NCBI GenBank assembly: GCA_029204225.1 | Contig: CM055110.1 | Coordinates: forward strand, 46,214,267-46,278,266 | Length of the DNA: 64,000 bases | Direction of reading: 5' to 3' | From: Diphasiastrum complanatum | Taxonomy: Eukaryota > Streptophyta > Lycopodiopsida > Lycopodiales > Lycopodiaceae | In this document: positions 11,480-24,800 of the stretch, piece by piece | Layout of the letters: every line of letters begins with the position of its first letter | How positions within the stretch are numbered: position 1 is the first letter of the stretch | Notes under the pieces: generated by a model | Told to the model about the DNA's origin: nothing | Databases searched by the model: none | Seen by the model: the letters and a program-made list of their open reading frames with translations, nothing else | Program-made: the position numbers and the translations under genes

Positions 11480-12234
11480 CTAAGGGACCAGCACTGCTTC
11501 AAGTCGGAGGCCCTAATGAGAGTGATTCTTGTACATAAATAAATTAGGTGCGAGGGCCATGGCATCCTACGTGCGTAAGCCCATAGCCCAATGAGCACGT
11601 GAAAATATTATTTTTTGGAATAAGATAGACTTGGGCCTTGTAAAATAAAATAATGTAAAAGGCCTAAGGTCTAAGTTGATTAAGTTTTGCTTAAGTCCCA
11701 AGTACTAGTCAAAGTCAAAGAAGTGGTAGGTGGGGTGTGCTTCTTTGTGCACCCTAGATTTAGATGTGTTTCTTTTGAAGGGTTAGGATTTCAATCCTCT
11801 CTTTCTTGAAGTAGCCAATAGAAGAAAAATGGCAAGGTCCTCCCCAAGAAAAAAAAAGGCACCTCTTGTACTCCATTTTACATGCTAATAGAGCGGAGAA
11901 AATTCTACTATTTTGTGGAACCAAGCATCCTCGTGAGCTTTGCTTTGTGTCTAATGCTCAAGTTTTCTATGCTTTGTTGATTTATTGATTTATGTTTATT
12001 AATGTTTCTCCATTAGATTAAAACAAGAGCTAATGAGCTCCCTCCCTCTAACCTCTCTCTCTTTCCTCTCTTTCACCTCTATTATTGGTATGTGTAATTA
12101 GTGTTAGTTGGTAGTTAGTGCTAGTTTTTGGTTGGAAAAGCAAGTAGAATAAGCAACTAATCATAGTTAAAGACCTATCCTTGTGGATCTAACCCTAGGC
12201 GGAAGGTGGCTTATACTATATCTATGACCCTACA
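11480..12234 (+). mobile_element. Isolated gypsy LTR, plus orientation
   Basis: From about 11840 to 12234 this matches in order the LTR at 39055-39510: GGCACC-TTGTACTC, CCAAGCATCCT, TGGTTTCTCCATTAG-like, GAGCTAATGAGCT, a CT-rich block, TTAGTGTTAG, CATAGTTA, then GACCCTACA at the end. The sequence after 12234 has no primer-binding site, unlike 39512, so this is a solo or 3' LTR. It is opposite in orientation to the adjoining gypsy 1 and so belongs to another insertion. The left boundary is uncertain. Confidence 0.7.
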
Positions 12235-13980
12235 ATTTGTACTTTATATAAAGTCACTAATCTATGGTTAATTTTTTGAAACAAAAAATATATAACTTCT
12301 ATATATTTACAAAAATTATGATTTGATAATATGTTGATGTTAAGAACACAATGTTTGTATATGTTTGTGTGTTTGCAAAAATGAATGAATAATCAAATGA
12401 TTGTTTTAATTGCTCACAAAATGCAAAAAAAAAAAATTGAAACAAAAAATGGCGGAGAGACCAATTTTTTAGAAGCCCTCACCTAAATTTTAAATTTTAA
12501 ATCAAAATAACAATTATTTAATTATTTTAAAATTTTGCATCTTGCAAACATTTTAACTTTAGAATAAGTGATATGAGATATTGTAAAAATCTTGCATTCA
12601 AATCATTGAAAACTACAAAAATCAAACTTATGCAATAATTGTTTTAGTAAGTAAATTCAAAATTCTGCAAAATATCTATTTTTTAAATGTGCAATTTGAA
12701 AGAGATCAATATTTTTAAATTTTTTGTTCAAAATTCACTCTTAAGATATTAGCATTTACAAAATAGTACGAAATGTAAAATTTAAATAAGACTTGGCATT
12801 GTAATAAAATACAATACCAATCATCCTTGAAGAACACAAAAAAATTTAAAAATCATTTCTAAAAAACATTAAATTTCAAACAATTTAAAAGATGTTTTAT
12901 TTTTGAGAGAGTTAAAAATATTTGTATAAATAACTTAATGAATATTTTTCAATTACAATGCAAAATAAATAAATCATTTGGATCAGTAGCAACTATTGTG
13001 CTAGTGTTTGTATCTACTGGGATAACAATGTTTGTATTTACAACCTAAGTAACCTACCTATCTAATGACATTATACTCTTGCTCCACAATTTTTGCTAAA
13101 TTACCCTCGTTCTTTAAAATTCCACAAGCAGGTGGCTAAGGCTCCTTGCAAAGGGGAGCAACACACCATTTTCAACTGGTCCTACCTTACTAATCTCTTA
13201 AAATACATCGGGCAAACTTGAAATACTATAAAATTCACTCGACTAGAATGTAAATCTACTATCACGACATGTCTACCCTTCCAAACAGCACATGCACTAG
13301 TGATGCCACTATCAGTAAATAAATCGAAAACTTAGTTTGTGGAGTGTGAAAACATCTTAGTCAATCTATTTTAGAGTTATTGTGGCTTTTGTTATAAACA
13401 AGTCACAGAACCTATCATCGGATTATTTACCTTCTTGGTCATTGTCGAATAATCAAAATTATTTCAAAAATCTGTGCATCCAATAGAGTTGTAGTGTAGC
13501 ATTGACCTCTCAATTGAAAAAAGTTGATGGTTATATATTCTATCTTGTTGTAGGGACAAGTACCACCAAAACCTCTAGCATTTGGTTTAATCTACAAACA
13601 TTTGAGAACATTAGTTAGAGTAACAAATAAACACAATCTTATTTTGAAAAGTGAAATTAAATTACAAATGAAAATACCAAAATTTTTACTTACCAAATGG
13701 CATTCTCAATGCTAGCATTGCATACCTCAAACAGGGCACACCAATTTGTTGTCAACCGGAGTAAAATATCACTATTCTACAAAGTGGAGCCGTAGTGACT
13801 TCCAAAAAACTTACAACCACATCCTTTACCTATATGTATTTGAAGGATTAGCTTGAATCTACATAAGGAATGGTTGCGATGCAAAAGGTGTAAGTTCTTT
13901 TTTTAACAAACTTGGTAATCTCCTATGCATTGCCTTGTTGAACATTATAGTGGTAGGGTTAGTCATCAACGGATTTGAAA
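12235..13980. other. AT-rich noncoding stretch
   Basis: Very AT-rich (especially 12240-12990), with no exon, transposase or terminal repeat that I can support. The part from 13000 to 13980 has mixed composition, and both strands are closed by frequent stops. Confidence 0.55.
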
Positions 13981-13990
13981 ATATGAGTGT

Positions 13991-14120
13991 CTTTTGGATC
14001 ATCTTCAATAACCACATTTGAAGCTTCCACTATGTCTTCTCTACCTTGGCCTTTTGGATCATCCTCAATAACCACATTCCCACTTTGTTCAAGCTTCCAC
14101 CGCATCTTCTCTACCTTGGC
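13991..14120. repeat. Short tandem duplication, about 60 and 70 bp
   Basis: Two units begin TTTTGGATCATC(T/C)TCAATAACC and end TCTTCTCTACCTTGGCC. The second contains an extra 10 bp. It lies just outside the copia fragment. Confidence 0.8.
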
Positions 14121-14239
14121 CTTTTTGAAGGTGGATTATAAACTACTCAAGATGTTGACCACTCTTCCTACCTTCATTACTCTCTGAAAAGCAAAACATT
14201 AAGTATGTTCAGCAATCACTTATGATTAGCATAGTTAGT

Positions 14240-15180
14240 ATACTTAAGCAGCTCCCATGTACCATGTCTATGGATTGAATCCATCTCGTCTTCCATAGCT
14301 TTTCACCATTCCTTGAAATCCTTTCCCTCTCCATAGGTTGCCGGCTCTTGACACTTCATAAAATCACTAATGAGGGGTTAATTTACATGGTAACAATTGG
14401 GAGTTCTCCTCTCTCTCATTGATCTTCTCATGTCACCTTGCGAGCTTGATCTTGATAGATTCATTCTCGCAGCTTTCATGATATTCTCATACCACTTAGA
14501 CACTTTTAACTCGGGTGATACACTTCTTGGTGAGTGGGTATCCCAAGGAGTGTCCAAATATTGTCTCTTGCTTCCCACTAGTTTTTCTTTCACAGCTCCA
14601 ATCGGCAAATATCTCCCCCTTGGCTCGTATATGGGTATAGTTTGATCATGTTCTTCTTCATGGACCTGCTTAATGTCACCATCAGCTTTTATAAGATCAT
14701 CCTCATCAAATCTATGCATTTCATCAAAGATTACAGCCTTACTAGTGTGGATCTTCCATTTCTCTGGTTCAAAGCACTTGTAAGCCTTTGTCCTTTTATC
14801 GTATCCAACAAAGATACATTTGATGGACTTCGCAAAAAGTAAGTTTCGCTCTTCTTTTGGTATGTGCACATAAGCCTTGCACCAAAACATGCGAAACTTT
14901 TCAATCTTTGGCTTTTTTTCCGTAAGCACCTCTTCAGGAGTCAAATTAGGCACTGCGATAGTGGGGCTCCTATTTTGCACGAAGGTTGCAGCATTACATG
15001 CTTCTGACACATTATAATTTGGCAAGCCCATTTGCTTCATCATAGAGTGTGCACTCTCCACAATGGTGTGATTTTTCCTCTCAGTTACTCCATTGTTATG
15101 CGACATATGTGATTGTGTAAATTGCCTCTTGATTCCATGCTCTTTGCAAAATGCCTCAAAGTCATCTCCTTTGTATTCAC
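14240..15180 (-). pseudogene. Ty1/copia integrase-RT fragment (copia E)
   Basis: Minus-strand reading from 15180 gives the second half of a copia integrase: EYKGDDFEAFCKEHGIKR, then NNGVTERKNHTIVE with the catalytic Glu, then the C-terminal region (KCIFVGYDKRTKAYKC, SKAVIFDE). It runs on past a stop at 14378 into the start of RT (EPATYGE, AMEDEMDSIHRHGTWEL, to about 14240). The integrase N-terminus is cut off exactly at 15181, where another LTR begins, so the fragment was interrupted by that insertion. The remainder is not found on its other side. Confidence 0.85.
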
Positions 15181-16836
15181 TGTTGGAATTTCCCTGAAAT
15201 TCAATTGGTAATGAGGATCTGTTTATTACCTTCCTACAGAACTGTTGACAAAACAAGTCTACATTTTTACTCGTGTTGTCGCTACAGTCTACATTTTTAC
15301 TCGTGAATTTCCACAAGCGAAAAATGCGACACTGCATTTTTGCAGGCATTTTATGACAGGCGACACTTGCGAGAAATGCGACACTACATTTTTACATGCA
15401 ATCTCTGATAGCCGAAAAGAATGTGACACTTGCCTTTAAAATTGCAAAGGTGCCCTCCAAATGCCGAAAGTTGTCCTTAACTAAAGACAAAGACCAAAAG
15501 CCAAGGAGTGTCACATCATCCTACTCATTACGTCTTCACGCTCCAACAATGAACTGATCTATTGATCAATTTAGCAGCTATTAACGATCTTGTAATTGTA
15601 AAGTTAAGATTGAACAAGACGTTCACGTTCTTCCTGCAGCAGGCAATAGCAGCTGGCATTTCCATTTCAGTGATTCATGTAGTATTATTGCGGTGATATT
15701 TCCGCCTTCCATCACTTATTGTCTTGTAGTATTCTCAATGTGGCTCACTGATACGGATTTATCTTGTTCTTCTGTAGTAATTAACAGTAGCTGGCGTTTC
15801 CACGTCAATGATTCACACAACGACATTGCAGCTGTATGCAAATGTATTGTCCATCCAATTATTTGATGTACATATTTTATTGTGCCATTCTTTTTCAGTT
15901 ATTGCAAGAATGCTATTCCTTATGTTTTGTTCCTGCTCAGTGCATAGTGATCTTTGACACCTCAGTCACTGGCTTAATCTATTGCATTTGTGATTGTTAT
16001 GTAGCTGTCTTTCTGAGCGATTGCGTCCACTGATCACAAGTAGTTCTACATGCAATTAGAACGATTCATGCACTAGCAACAACATTCTTAAACACACATT
16101 GTACATGACTCATTCATGCTCTTTCATATTAATGACTCACACAACTCATTCATCTACAACATATGAGACAGACATTGTAAATGCCTTCGTGCATTGATTC
16201 TTTTTCTTTTGGACAGATTGTCAGTAATAGGCTCATGAACCTTCACAGATCGTGGTTATCTTTGGGAAGCACGTGGTTACGTCCGCTATTGTCTTGTGCT
16301 CACCTGCTTAATTGACTTGTATATTTTGTTATACATAATCTGATTACAGCTCTGTCTATTTCTGCGTTCAGATTTGTGTCAATACTGCAATGCTTTTCTA
16401 TGGTCTGTCTGGTTGTCTATTTGCTTTGTCTAGTTGTCTGCTCATCGCTTCCACAGATTTATTGTTCGGGAATAATTATTTGTCCAGTTGTACACGACTG
16501 ATTATTAGTCTTGTCTTTCGCGACTAATTCACGGCTGATTTTCAATCGAGCTCAGTCTAGCTCTTCGCGAATTATTCATGACTGATAATTTGTCTAGTTG
16601 TTCGCGATGAATTATCTTTTTGATGTTTTGATGTTTGGTTACGTAATCAGATCGAACGTGATTTCTATCACTAATGTTCTGTTCAAATCTGATAGGCGTA
16701 TCATGCTTGAGGAAAGGGTGTGATAACTTATTCCGTTGCGCACAAACACTTTTCATTCGAGTTCGTTTCTCTATTGAGTTTCGAGTTCGCTTCTTTTCGT
16801 GTTCGTTTCGTTTCTCGTTATCATCTTTTTCCAACA
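15181..16836 (+). repeat. Element D 5' LTR
   Basis: Bounded by TGTTGG and CCAACA. It contains several copies of GCGACACTGCATTTTT near its left end (about 15326 and 15378) that recur in the LTRs of copia A. Compared with the right copy it lacks about 70 bp near 15620. Confidence 0.85.
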
Positions 16837-16851
16837 TGGCATCAGAGCAGG
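16837..16851 (+). other. Primer-binding site of element D
   Basis: TGGCATCAGAGCAGG directly abuts the LTR end and resembles the plant initiator-Met tRNA 3' complement (TGGTATCAGAGC), with one mismatch in the first twelve bases. Confidence 0.85.
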
Positions 16852-17531
16852 TTATGAACTTGACATGCTATCTTGAATCTACTGTGTGAAGTAGATTTGT
16901 CATTAGTTACATTTAGAGTTTTGGTCACCATTTCAAATCTTTCAAGTTCTAATAATCGACTTGAAATGAGTTTATAATATGTGTGAAAAGATTTTTATGT
17001 TTTGAGACGTTGTCTTAAGCTGTCAATATCGTTTTTCTACTATCCAAGATTCTTTGCAAACAACAACAAATTATCAAAGTGATTCTGTCAACGTCGTCTG
17101 AGCAACAAGGTTTCATTCCCATAAGGATCAGAATCAAAGAGGTTTTATTCCTCAATTGCATCTTTGATATGATAGGGCCAGTTCTTGAAGACCTTTCGAT
17201 CAGGGAGGTTACATTCCTCAACAATGAGTTTCATTCCCATAAAAATCAAAAAGGGAAGAGGTTCCATTCCTCACTTTTATCAAGATACTGGATTTTTCTA
17301 CTGTCACACGAAGATTATCAAACCAGAATAACTTATTCTGCTTTCAACGACATGTTACAAATCCCGTGTAGCAGCAAGAATTCTTTGATGAGATTGTTTA
17401 ATGATGAAGCTCTACACTCCCGAGTCAATCCTGAGGGGGAGCGATGGAAGCAAACTACATTTTTCAACATGCAGTTTGTCAGCACATTTTTCCTATCTTT
17501 TCTTCAGTTACAGATCCACATTAAGGGAGAG

Positions 17532-18843
17532 AATTGGAATTTTCCTAAAATTCAATTGGTAATGAGGATCTGTTTATTACCTTCTTGCAGAACTGTTGAC
17601 AAAACAAGTCTGCATTTTTACTCGTGTTGTCGCTACAGTTTGCATTTTTCCTCATAAATTTTCACAGGCAAAAAATACGACACTGCATTTTTGCATGCAT
17701 TTTATGACAGGCGACACTTGCGAGAAATGCGACACTGCATTTTTACATGCAATCTTTGACAGCCGAAAAGAATGCGACACTTGCCTTTAAAATTGCAAAG
17801 ATGTCCTCCAAATGCCGAAGGTTGCCCTTAACTAAAGGCAAAGGCCAAAAGCCAAGGAGTGTCGTGTCGTCCTACTCATTACGTCTTCACGCTCCAACAA
17901 TGAACTGATCTGTTGATCAGTTTAGCAACTGTTAACGATCTTGTAATTGTAAAGTTAAGATAGAACAAGATCCTCCAGCTGCTATACATGTAAATAAGCG
18001 ATTGAAGAAAAAAAAATGAGAGGCGGACCTGCTCAGCGTTCACGTTCTTCCTGCAGCAGGCAATAGCAACTGGCATTTCCATGTCAGTGATTCATGTAGT
18101 ATTACTGCGGTGATATTTCCGCCTTCCATCACTTATTGTCTTGTAGTATTCTACAATGTGGCACACTGATACGGATTTATCTTGTTCTTCTGTAGTAATT
18201 AACAATAGCTGGCGTTTCCACGTCAATGATTCACACAACGACATTGCAGCTGTGTGCAAATGTATTGTCCATCCAATTATTTGATGTACATATTTTATTG
18301 TGCCATTCTTTTTCTATTATTGCAAGAATGCTATTTTTTATGTCTTGTTTATGCTCAGTGCATGGTGATCTTTGACACCTCAATCACTGGCTTAATCTAT
18401 TGCATTTGTGATTGTTATGTAGCTCTCTTTCTGAGCGATTGCGTCCACTGATCACAAGTAGCTCTACACGCAATTAGAATGATTCATGCACTAGCAACAA
18501 CATTCTTAAACACACTATACATGACTCATTCATGCTCTTTCACACTAATGACTCACACAGCACATTCATTTACAACATATGAGACGGACATTGTATATGC
18601 CTTTGCGCGTTGATTCTTTTTCTTTTGGACAGATTGTCAGTAATAGGTTCATGAACCTTCACATGTCGTGATTAGCTTGGAAGCACGCAGTTATGCCCGC
18701 TATTGTCTTGTGCTCACCTGTTTAATTGACTTATATATTTTGTTATACATAATCTGATTACAACTCTATCTATTTTTGCATTCAAATTTGTGTCAATACT
18801 GCAATGCTTTTCTATGGTCTGTCTGGCTGACTATTTGCTTTGC
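17532..18843 (+). repeat. Element D 3' LTR, right end missing
   Basis: Matches 15181-16430 nearly throughout, including ATTCAATTGGTAATGAGGATC and GTGCCATTCTTTTTC. It breaks off after CTATTTGCTTTGC at about 18843, so U5 is lost. The first bases are altered (AATTGG for TGTTGG). Confidence 0.85.
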
Positions 18844-20454
18844 TTCCCTAGACCAATGGCCAGATATAAATTTGGGACTTGCAAGACAATGTAGTTTAAA
18901 ACCACCCTGATTTGGGAATGCAACAATCAGTTGTATAATAGCTTCTACAACGATTCCTTTATAAGATTCAATCAACAAATTAATAAAGTTGCAAGAGGCC
19001 TTCACATTTGGGCCGGCTCCTTTCTTATTTTGTTTATGTTTTGGAAACCAAAAGCTTCAAGAAGTTTCAACAAGAGGATAAGGCAATAGATTTAGCAGCA
19101 AGAACAATGCATCAAAAATGGAGATGCCATTCTCTCTTTACACCTGGCTGCAAAGAAGCGTTGGCTACAACTCTGAATTTTGGGTTGCCATCAAGTGAAT
19201 TGCACAATTATATCTGTCATTGTGGGCTTACATTCAACCTTTACCATGGCTCTACTCTGTTCACGCGACTGCACTTTTTACAATGATTGAGAGATTGTCT
19301 TGCCTCACACTGAGCTTCATCGCAGACACTTTAAGAACTGGGTGCTCTCATACCATGACAACACTCAGGCAACACTAGCTACCAAGCATGAGCACACAAA
19401 GACGAGGAGAACACCAAAGCTTGCACTAGCATAATGCATATGGTTACATAATAATTGGCTAACTATAGCAAACCAAAAAGTCCAAGGGTAAATTGAACAT
19501 TGACTTTTAATAAATTTGACCAAATTGTGGCACCTTTGATGGTTATGAAATAGGAAAACAAAGCAAAAAATTTGAACTTGTTTCTATTTCTCATGTGAAA
19601 ATTTTGAACAACTGTACCAAAACAATTATTGGTTTTGATTCTAAAGCTTTTGTAAAGTCCATAGACAGTCGTAAGTTGCTACAATAGAAAAGATGAAACC
19701 ATTTGTATTTCCAAGTGACGTTGAATTTTGGAATAGTGAAGATGGGCAAGTTGCTATGGAAGAGTAAATGAAAAAACAATGTGACAAATTAATTTGTATC
19801 TTCTTTGTTGGTGGTCGAACCCTGTTCTATCCATGTTGGTCACCAATTTCACAACTTGGAACAATTGCAACATTACATATTCTTTATTATTGCAACATTA
19901 CATATTGGCTATTATTCTAATCAAATATTTCTATAATTGTAATTTTACCTAGTTTGAATTAGTGTGAAAACAATTCAAGATTGCTATAGGCAACATACTT
20001 GAAGCTGAATTTTGCATTGGCAATTTAGAAGATTTCTTTTTATGAACATTTTACAAGGGAAGGTTGTTTGCGAAGCAAAACACCACCGTAAATGATATTT
20101 AATAAACATTTCTATGACATGAGTCACAAGAAGTAACAAAATTTTACTGCAGGTAATGAAAGGTTTTGAACTACCACTATATTGTTGAAATTACCTATTG
20201 TGTTAGGGGGACCTCACAAATCTGTGGTTCCTCTGATGTGTTGATTTTTTTGTGCAACGCCCTGCTGTAGAGAGTTGTTACACTCAGAGCTTTGAAAAAT
20301 TCATTTCTACATCCAGATTTATTGCTTCTAGAGAGTTTCTATTCATGCTTTCTTACTTGTCCAGAAGGTTTTATGCCAAATTCTGGAGGACTACCATCTT
20401 GCATCACAAGGATTTTCACTTTCTCCTTTTTGTAGCTAGTAGGTCATCAATAGT
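18844..20454. other. Noncoding, nothing recognised
   Basis: Short open frames exist on both strands (for example 19008-19286 plus) but none shows a known domain, codon pattern or splice context. No terminal repeats were seen. Confidence 0.45.
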
Positions 20455-20540
20455 GCATCTTGGTTTCCAAGGGGGCTTGAACCTGGGACCAAATAAATTC
20501 TGGATGCCAAGTTAACCAGCTGAGCAAAGAGGCATCTATT
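20455..20540 (-). other. tRNA-like SINE head or decayed tRNA gene
   Basis: On the minus strand TTTGCTCAGCTGG (20516-20528) matches a polymerase III A box, and GGTTCAAGCCC (20473-20483) is a perfect B box about 33 bp downstream. Flanking bases do not pair into a full acceptor stem, so a functional tRNA is unlikely. A tRNA-derived SINE whose body would extend to lower coordinates is the simplest reading. Confidence 0.5.
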
Positions 20541-21801
20541 CACTCGTTCTCAAACACGAGCTTCTGGAACCGAACCCACAAAGTTTTGGTTTTGTGTCGC
20601 TAAAAACCCAATTGCAGGCTTGAAATCGTTCATATCATGGGTAAATTTACAAAGATGTCAACACAACATCATGAACATCTTTTACACCAACTAACAGAGC
20701 CACATTTATTACCATGCCATCAGAGGATTAGCACATCGTGTGTTTGTATTTGTTGAGTTCAAAGAAAAGCTAAAATCCTTCAATTTTCTACAAGAGTCTA
20801 AATTGAAAATGATGATAAGTCTAAATAGAAGTAATAAAAGATGTGGACTTCAATACTCACAACAGATCCTTTTGACAGCGTTCTGGCCCATGTTTCTTAG
20901 GCTTTCAACAGTGACTATCAAAACCATGGAGTCAAGTTTTCTGGACTCCACAGGGATGATGGCTGTCACCACCATTGATCTAAGTACATATAGCACCTCC
21001 CCTTCCCAATGAGCTAGTGAGTCTTATCTTTTCAAGTGTATAGTTTCCAAACTTCATTGCTGGTTGATGTTTCAAGAATCAGATTACTCCATGAGAATCA
21101 AGCAAAAGTGTCTATTTAACCCGGTTGACACTATTACATTTGAGAGAACAAAATACAGATAGATCTACATAGGTTGGCTAAACCGAATCTAGGATATGAA
21201 AAATTTAACCAATTTCATAAGTCCATTACATTGCTGCAACCTCTCTGCTGAAGTGTGTAGCTTCAGAGTTCCCTAATCTTCATCATCTCTAACATTATCT
21301 GATCCCCTGTGGTGACTGTTTAAATGCATCAAAAAAGAGAAAGATACGGCTACACATCCTTTCTTGGCCCCCTAACAACAAACAGCTAAAAAATCGAATT
21401 TCTTTTGTTGACGACATGTGAAGTTGCATTTGCAACTCTGAAACTAGACCGAAGAAATCGAGCTCCCAAAAGGAAGAGAAAAGTAAACATCATCAATATC
21501 TCTACCATTAGAAAAGTGAGTCAAAATTTACAGTTACTTTGTCAAGAACAAACTTTGTATGCTAAAACATTCTAATATGCATAATGAATACGAATAATGG
21601 GATAAATCATCAATTCTATATATTTCTGCTCTTTATGATATGAAACTAAGATGCAATCAACAAAGCAAAATGCCCCTAGCTTGGAAATGGCTTCAAGAAA
21701 GTATGGTCGCTCTTTGTCAACAAATTTGATTTACCACCGTACAATTGAAAGAGCATGTGAAGAGTCTCGGCATGTCTTACAGGGGAAATTTTTGCCAGTT
21801 G
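20541..21801. other. Noncoding, downstream of APC11
   Basis: Holds the APC11 3' untranslated region at its right end. No clear AATAAA signal on the minus strand and no other feature was recognised. Confidence 0.5.
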
Positions 21802-24800
21802 TTATGCCTCCCTGAACTTCCACTCACGACGACACATTGGGCATTGTGGTCGAGGGCTTTGAGAGTTTACCCACTTCAATATACAATGGAGATGAAAGGC
21901 ATGATTACAAGCTCCCCAAACTGCAAAAAACAGCACAATGTTCAGTCCAAAAGAATATCTTTTACATGAGTGACTTCAGAAACATTTGAAGTATTCATGT
22001 CTAAAGCAAAAATCAAAATGATGAGTGATATTAGAGTTCATGCAGAAAGTGTGCACACAATTTGTGGTGTTAAGACTCAGGGTTTTCTAGAGGACTAGAT
22101 CCATTCAAAATGGCTTATTATCTTATATGCCAGACAATGACCAGCTTAGATGCCAAATTCTGTATGGGTATCATGATCTTTTGCATGGCAGGAGATGGTA
22201 CAATTTATGGAGGAACATAAACTGTAAGCCAGCTACTTAAGTTTTCCAAGGAGAAAATCGGTTGTATCTAAAAATCCCCAAAATATTCAAAGTTGATGCA
22301 AACTAGGAAACACTACAAGAAGTCTTTGAGGCATAGCAGACCCATTAAGATTATGAAATGAGTCAATGATATGCCTCGAGCTAGAAACCCCATAAAGCAA
22401 CAAAATGCATCCAATATTTCATGTAACACTTAAGATAGGTATATATAAAGGAAATTTACTAACCTCAGAAGATTAATTGGGCTGAGCTGAGAACATTTCA
22501 ACCAAAGTTCTTTTAGAAACTCGAATCTATGGAAAAGATGATTGAGAAATTCTATTTCCACTGAGTAATCAACTACGCACAAGAGACGACTAGGAGAAAA
22601 TGATCCTTATGAGAGCATGGAAAGCCTGAAAATTGGATGTCAAACTTCCTTGCGATGAGGATATAAATGTATATTGTGTCCCTCTAGCTAGAGTTAGTTA
22701 GCATCTTAGATTGAGGGAAACCAAGGTTAGGTGACAGCTGGAATTAGAATCCAATTTAGTTAAGGTGGACCTACGATTGGAGTAACTAACTAGCTCAGGA
22801 ACGTTTTCTATCCAAATTCTAATGATCCTTGGCTTTCATAATCCTAAATCATGCTTCTCACCTCTTCCGCATCTTTGAGACTCATTCTATAATGTGATCT
22901 ATCAACACAACATCCAAGAATTAAATCAATCTTATGTTCCACATTTCTTTGACAGGGTAAAGCAGATGGAAATTCATCAGTGAACACATTTACAAACTCC
23001 TCCCTAATCTGATGATCAAGGTTTTTTTCAGTAAAGTTAATCTGTTCTTTTCACATATCACTCTCACATGCAGTAGTTGGCATACCACACAAGAAACAAA
23101 CATACATATACTTACAATGAAAATTACACAACTGTGTCATTGTGATCAAATGTCATTGAAACCCCCTCTCCCCCAAGGCAGGTCATGGAAAGTGTAATCT
23201 AAAATCTCCATTTTAAGCCAAATGTAGGTGCTTCCGTCCAAAGTAAGTTTTTAAACATCAATGAATTCTAAGATGTTTAAACCTTGGTGAGGCCAAAATC
23301 AATTATGAGGCAGCGCTTAAGTGCCTTGTGATCTAAATAGGCAAAAGATAGTCCCAAAAACAATATGGGTGCCCAATTAAACACTTACATTTCTTGAACC
23401 TTGATGAAAGCCTAAAAATGTCCACATAATCGGCTTTGGGTCACAGAAAGCCACATGGTCGAAAAACATTGAAGATTGTCCAGTGCGGCCAAACAAGACA
23501 TTTGAAGTTCTGCCCACAAGCTGCTTGAATGCTAAGTATAAAACAAGTCAATCTCTCCATGGGACTCAAATAAAAAGCAAACTGGAACTTATGAAATTCA
23601 TGCACCCTACCTAAGCCTTAAAGCGACAACGTGATGAGAATCCAATTGTATATGAGGAATATATGTTCTTACTCAGAGGGCAGTCATCCCCAGGCATCTT
23701 GCAATCAGGACAGCACCCATCAAATGCCATTCTACATATTCCACAAGCATCGTCATGAGCATCCCATGTCCAGGAAGCCACAGCATGCCACCTGTGGAAG
23801 ATGTGAGCTAGATTACAATTTCCATCGCAAAGCTTCTATCTTATACAAGATGACTATCCAAGAACTTAATCTTTGTTCCAGCTTTGAAATCATTTCTTAC
23901 CCAGCATGTTCCTATGAAAAATGAACTATCTCATGTCAGAAATTGACATGCTAATTATGTGAATAGGTGATGCTTAGAAAAATCAATATTAATATCCCAT
24001 CATTTCGAGCCAATGAACTTCGTTGGTTAGATTGAAACTAATTTCCTACCTTGTCTGATCAACATATTGAAATAATCGCATAAGAAGTAAAGTGATTAGG
24101 AGTCCACACTATTTGTGCAAGAATTTTCCCATGAAGACTAATTGGGACACAAAGTGGCCTTGACATTACTGCATTTTTCACAAGGCTTCTACCTTATACA
24201 AGGTAGCTAAATAAAAGCTTGAACTTTGCTGCACCTTTAATACTCATTTCTTATCTAGCATGTTTTTTCAAAAACTGAATAATTTCGAGTAAAAACTGAA
24301 AGACTAATAACGTTTAGGTGATGCATAGAAAAATCAATAATAATAATACTTCATTTCAAGCCAGAGAACTCTCTTGGTTAGATTAAAATTGATTTCCTAC
24401 GTTGTCTGATCAATAGATTGAAATAATATCAAGAAAACTATAGTGACTAGCAGTCCACATAGTGAGTGCAAGAATTTCTGCATAAATTCCAAATGAGACA
24501 AAGAACACTCTTTAACATTATTATTTATGATGTGCGTTTTGTGCGCCTAAGATAGAACTAATAGTGAAAACGCTGTTATGTTGATGCTACTGCAATTTGG
24601 AAAAAGAGGGGGAAGAATGTCTGCTAGTAATTTTTTGGAGAACTAGGTAGTCTTATCAGCCCTTACGCTTCAACCAAAAGTGAAGTTTATCTTTATAATA
24701 TTATAACTCAATTAGACACAGCACACTTTTATCCATACTAAAGCCTAAATTTTGAAGTATGAAAAAATAGCCATATGATTAAAAGTACAAGGCTGCAGTG

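Larger units (their letters stand above)
15181..18843 (+). mobile_element. Non-autonomous copia-type LTR element D
   Basis: Two long direct repeats flank only about 700 bp of noncoding DNA. The 5' LTR begins TGTTGGAATTTCC at 15181 and ends TTTTTCCAACA at 16836. It is followed at once by TGGCATCAGAGCAGG, a near match to the initiator-tRNA-Met primer site used by copia elements. The interior (16837-17530) has no gag or pol and carries short GAGGTT-CATTCCTCA repeats, ending in a purine run AAGGGAGAGAA. The second LTR starts near 17532 and stops at about 18843, lacking the last 400 bp present in the first. The element sits inside copia E integrase. Its target duplication cannot be checked because the right end is missing. 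Confidence 0.85.

Noticed and set aside
11840-12234. 5' LTR of gypsy 1
   Set aside because: Its orientation is opposite to gypsy 1 and no primer site follows its end.
14397-14842. Plus-strand open frames over copia E
   Set aside because: Shadows of the minus-strand integrase reading, which has clear family motifs.
21745-21969. Plus-strand 74-codon frame
   Set aside because: It is the antisense of APC11 exon 3, whose RING-H2 residues are on the minus strand.
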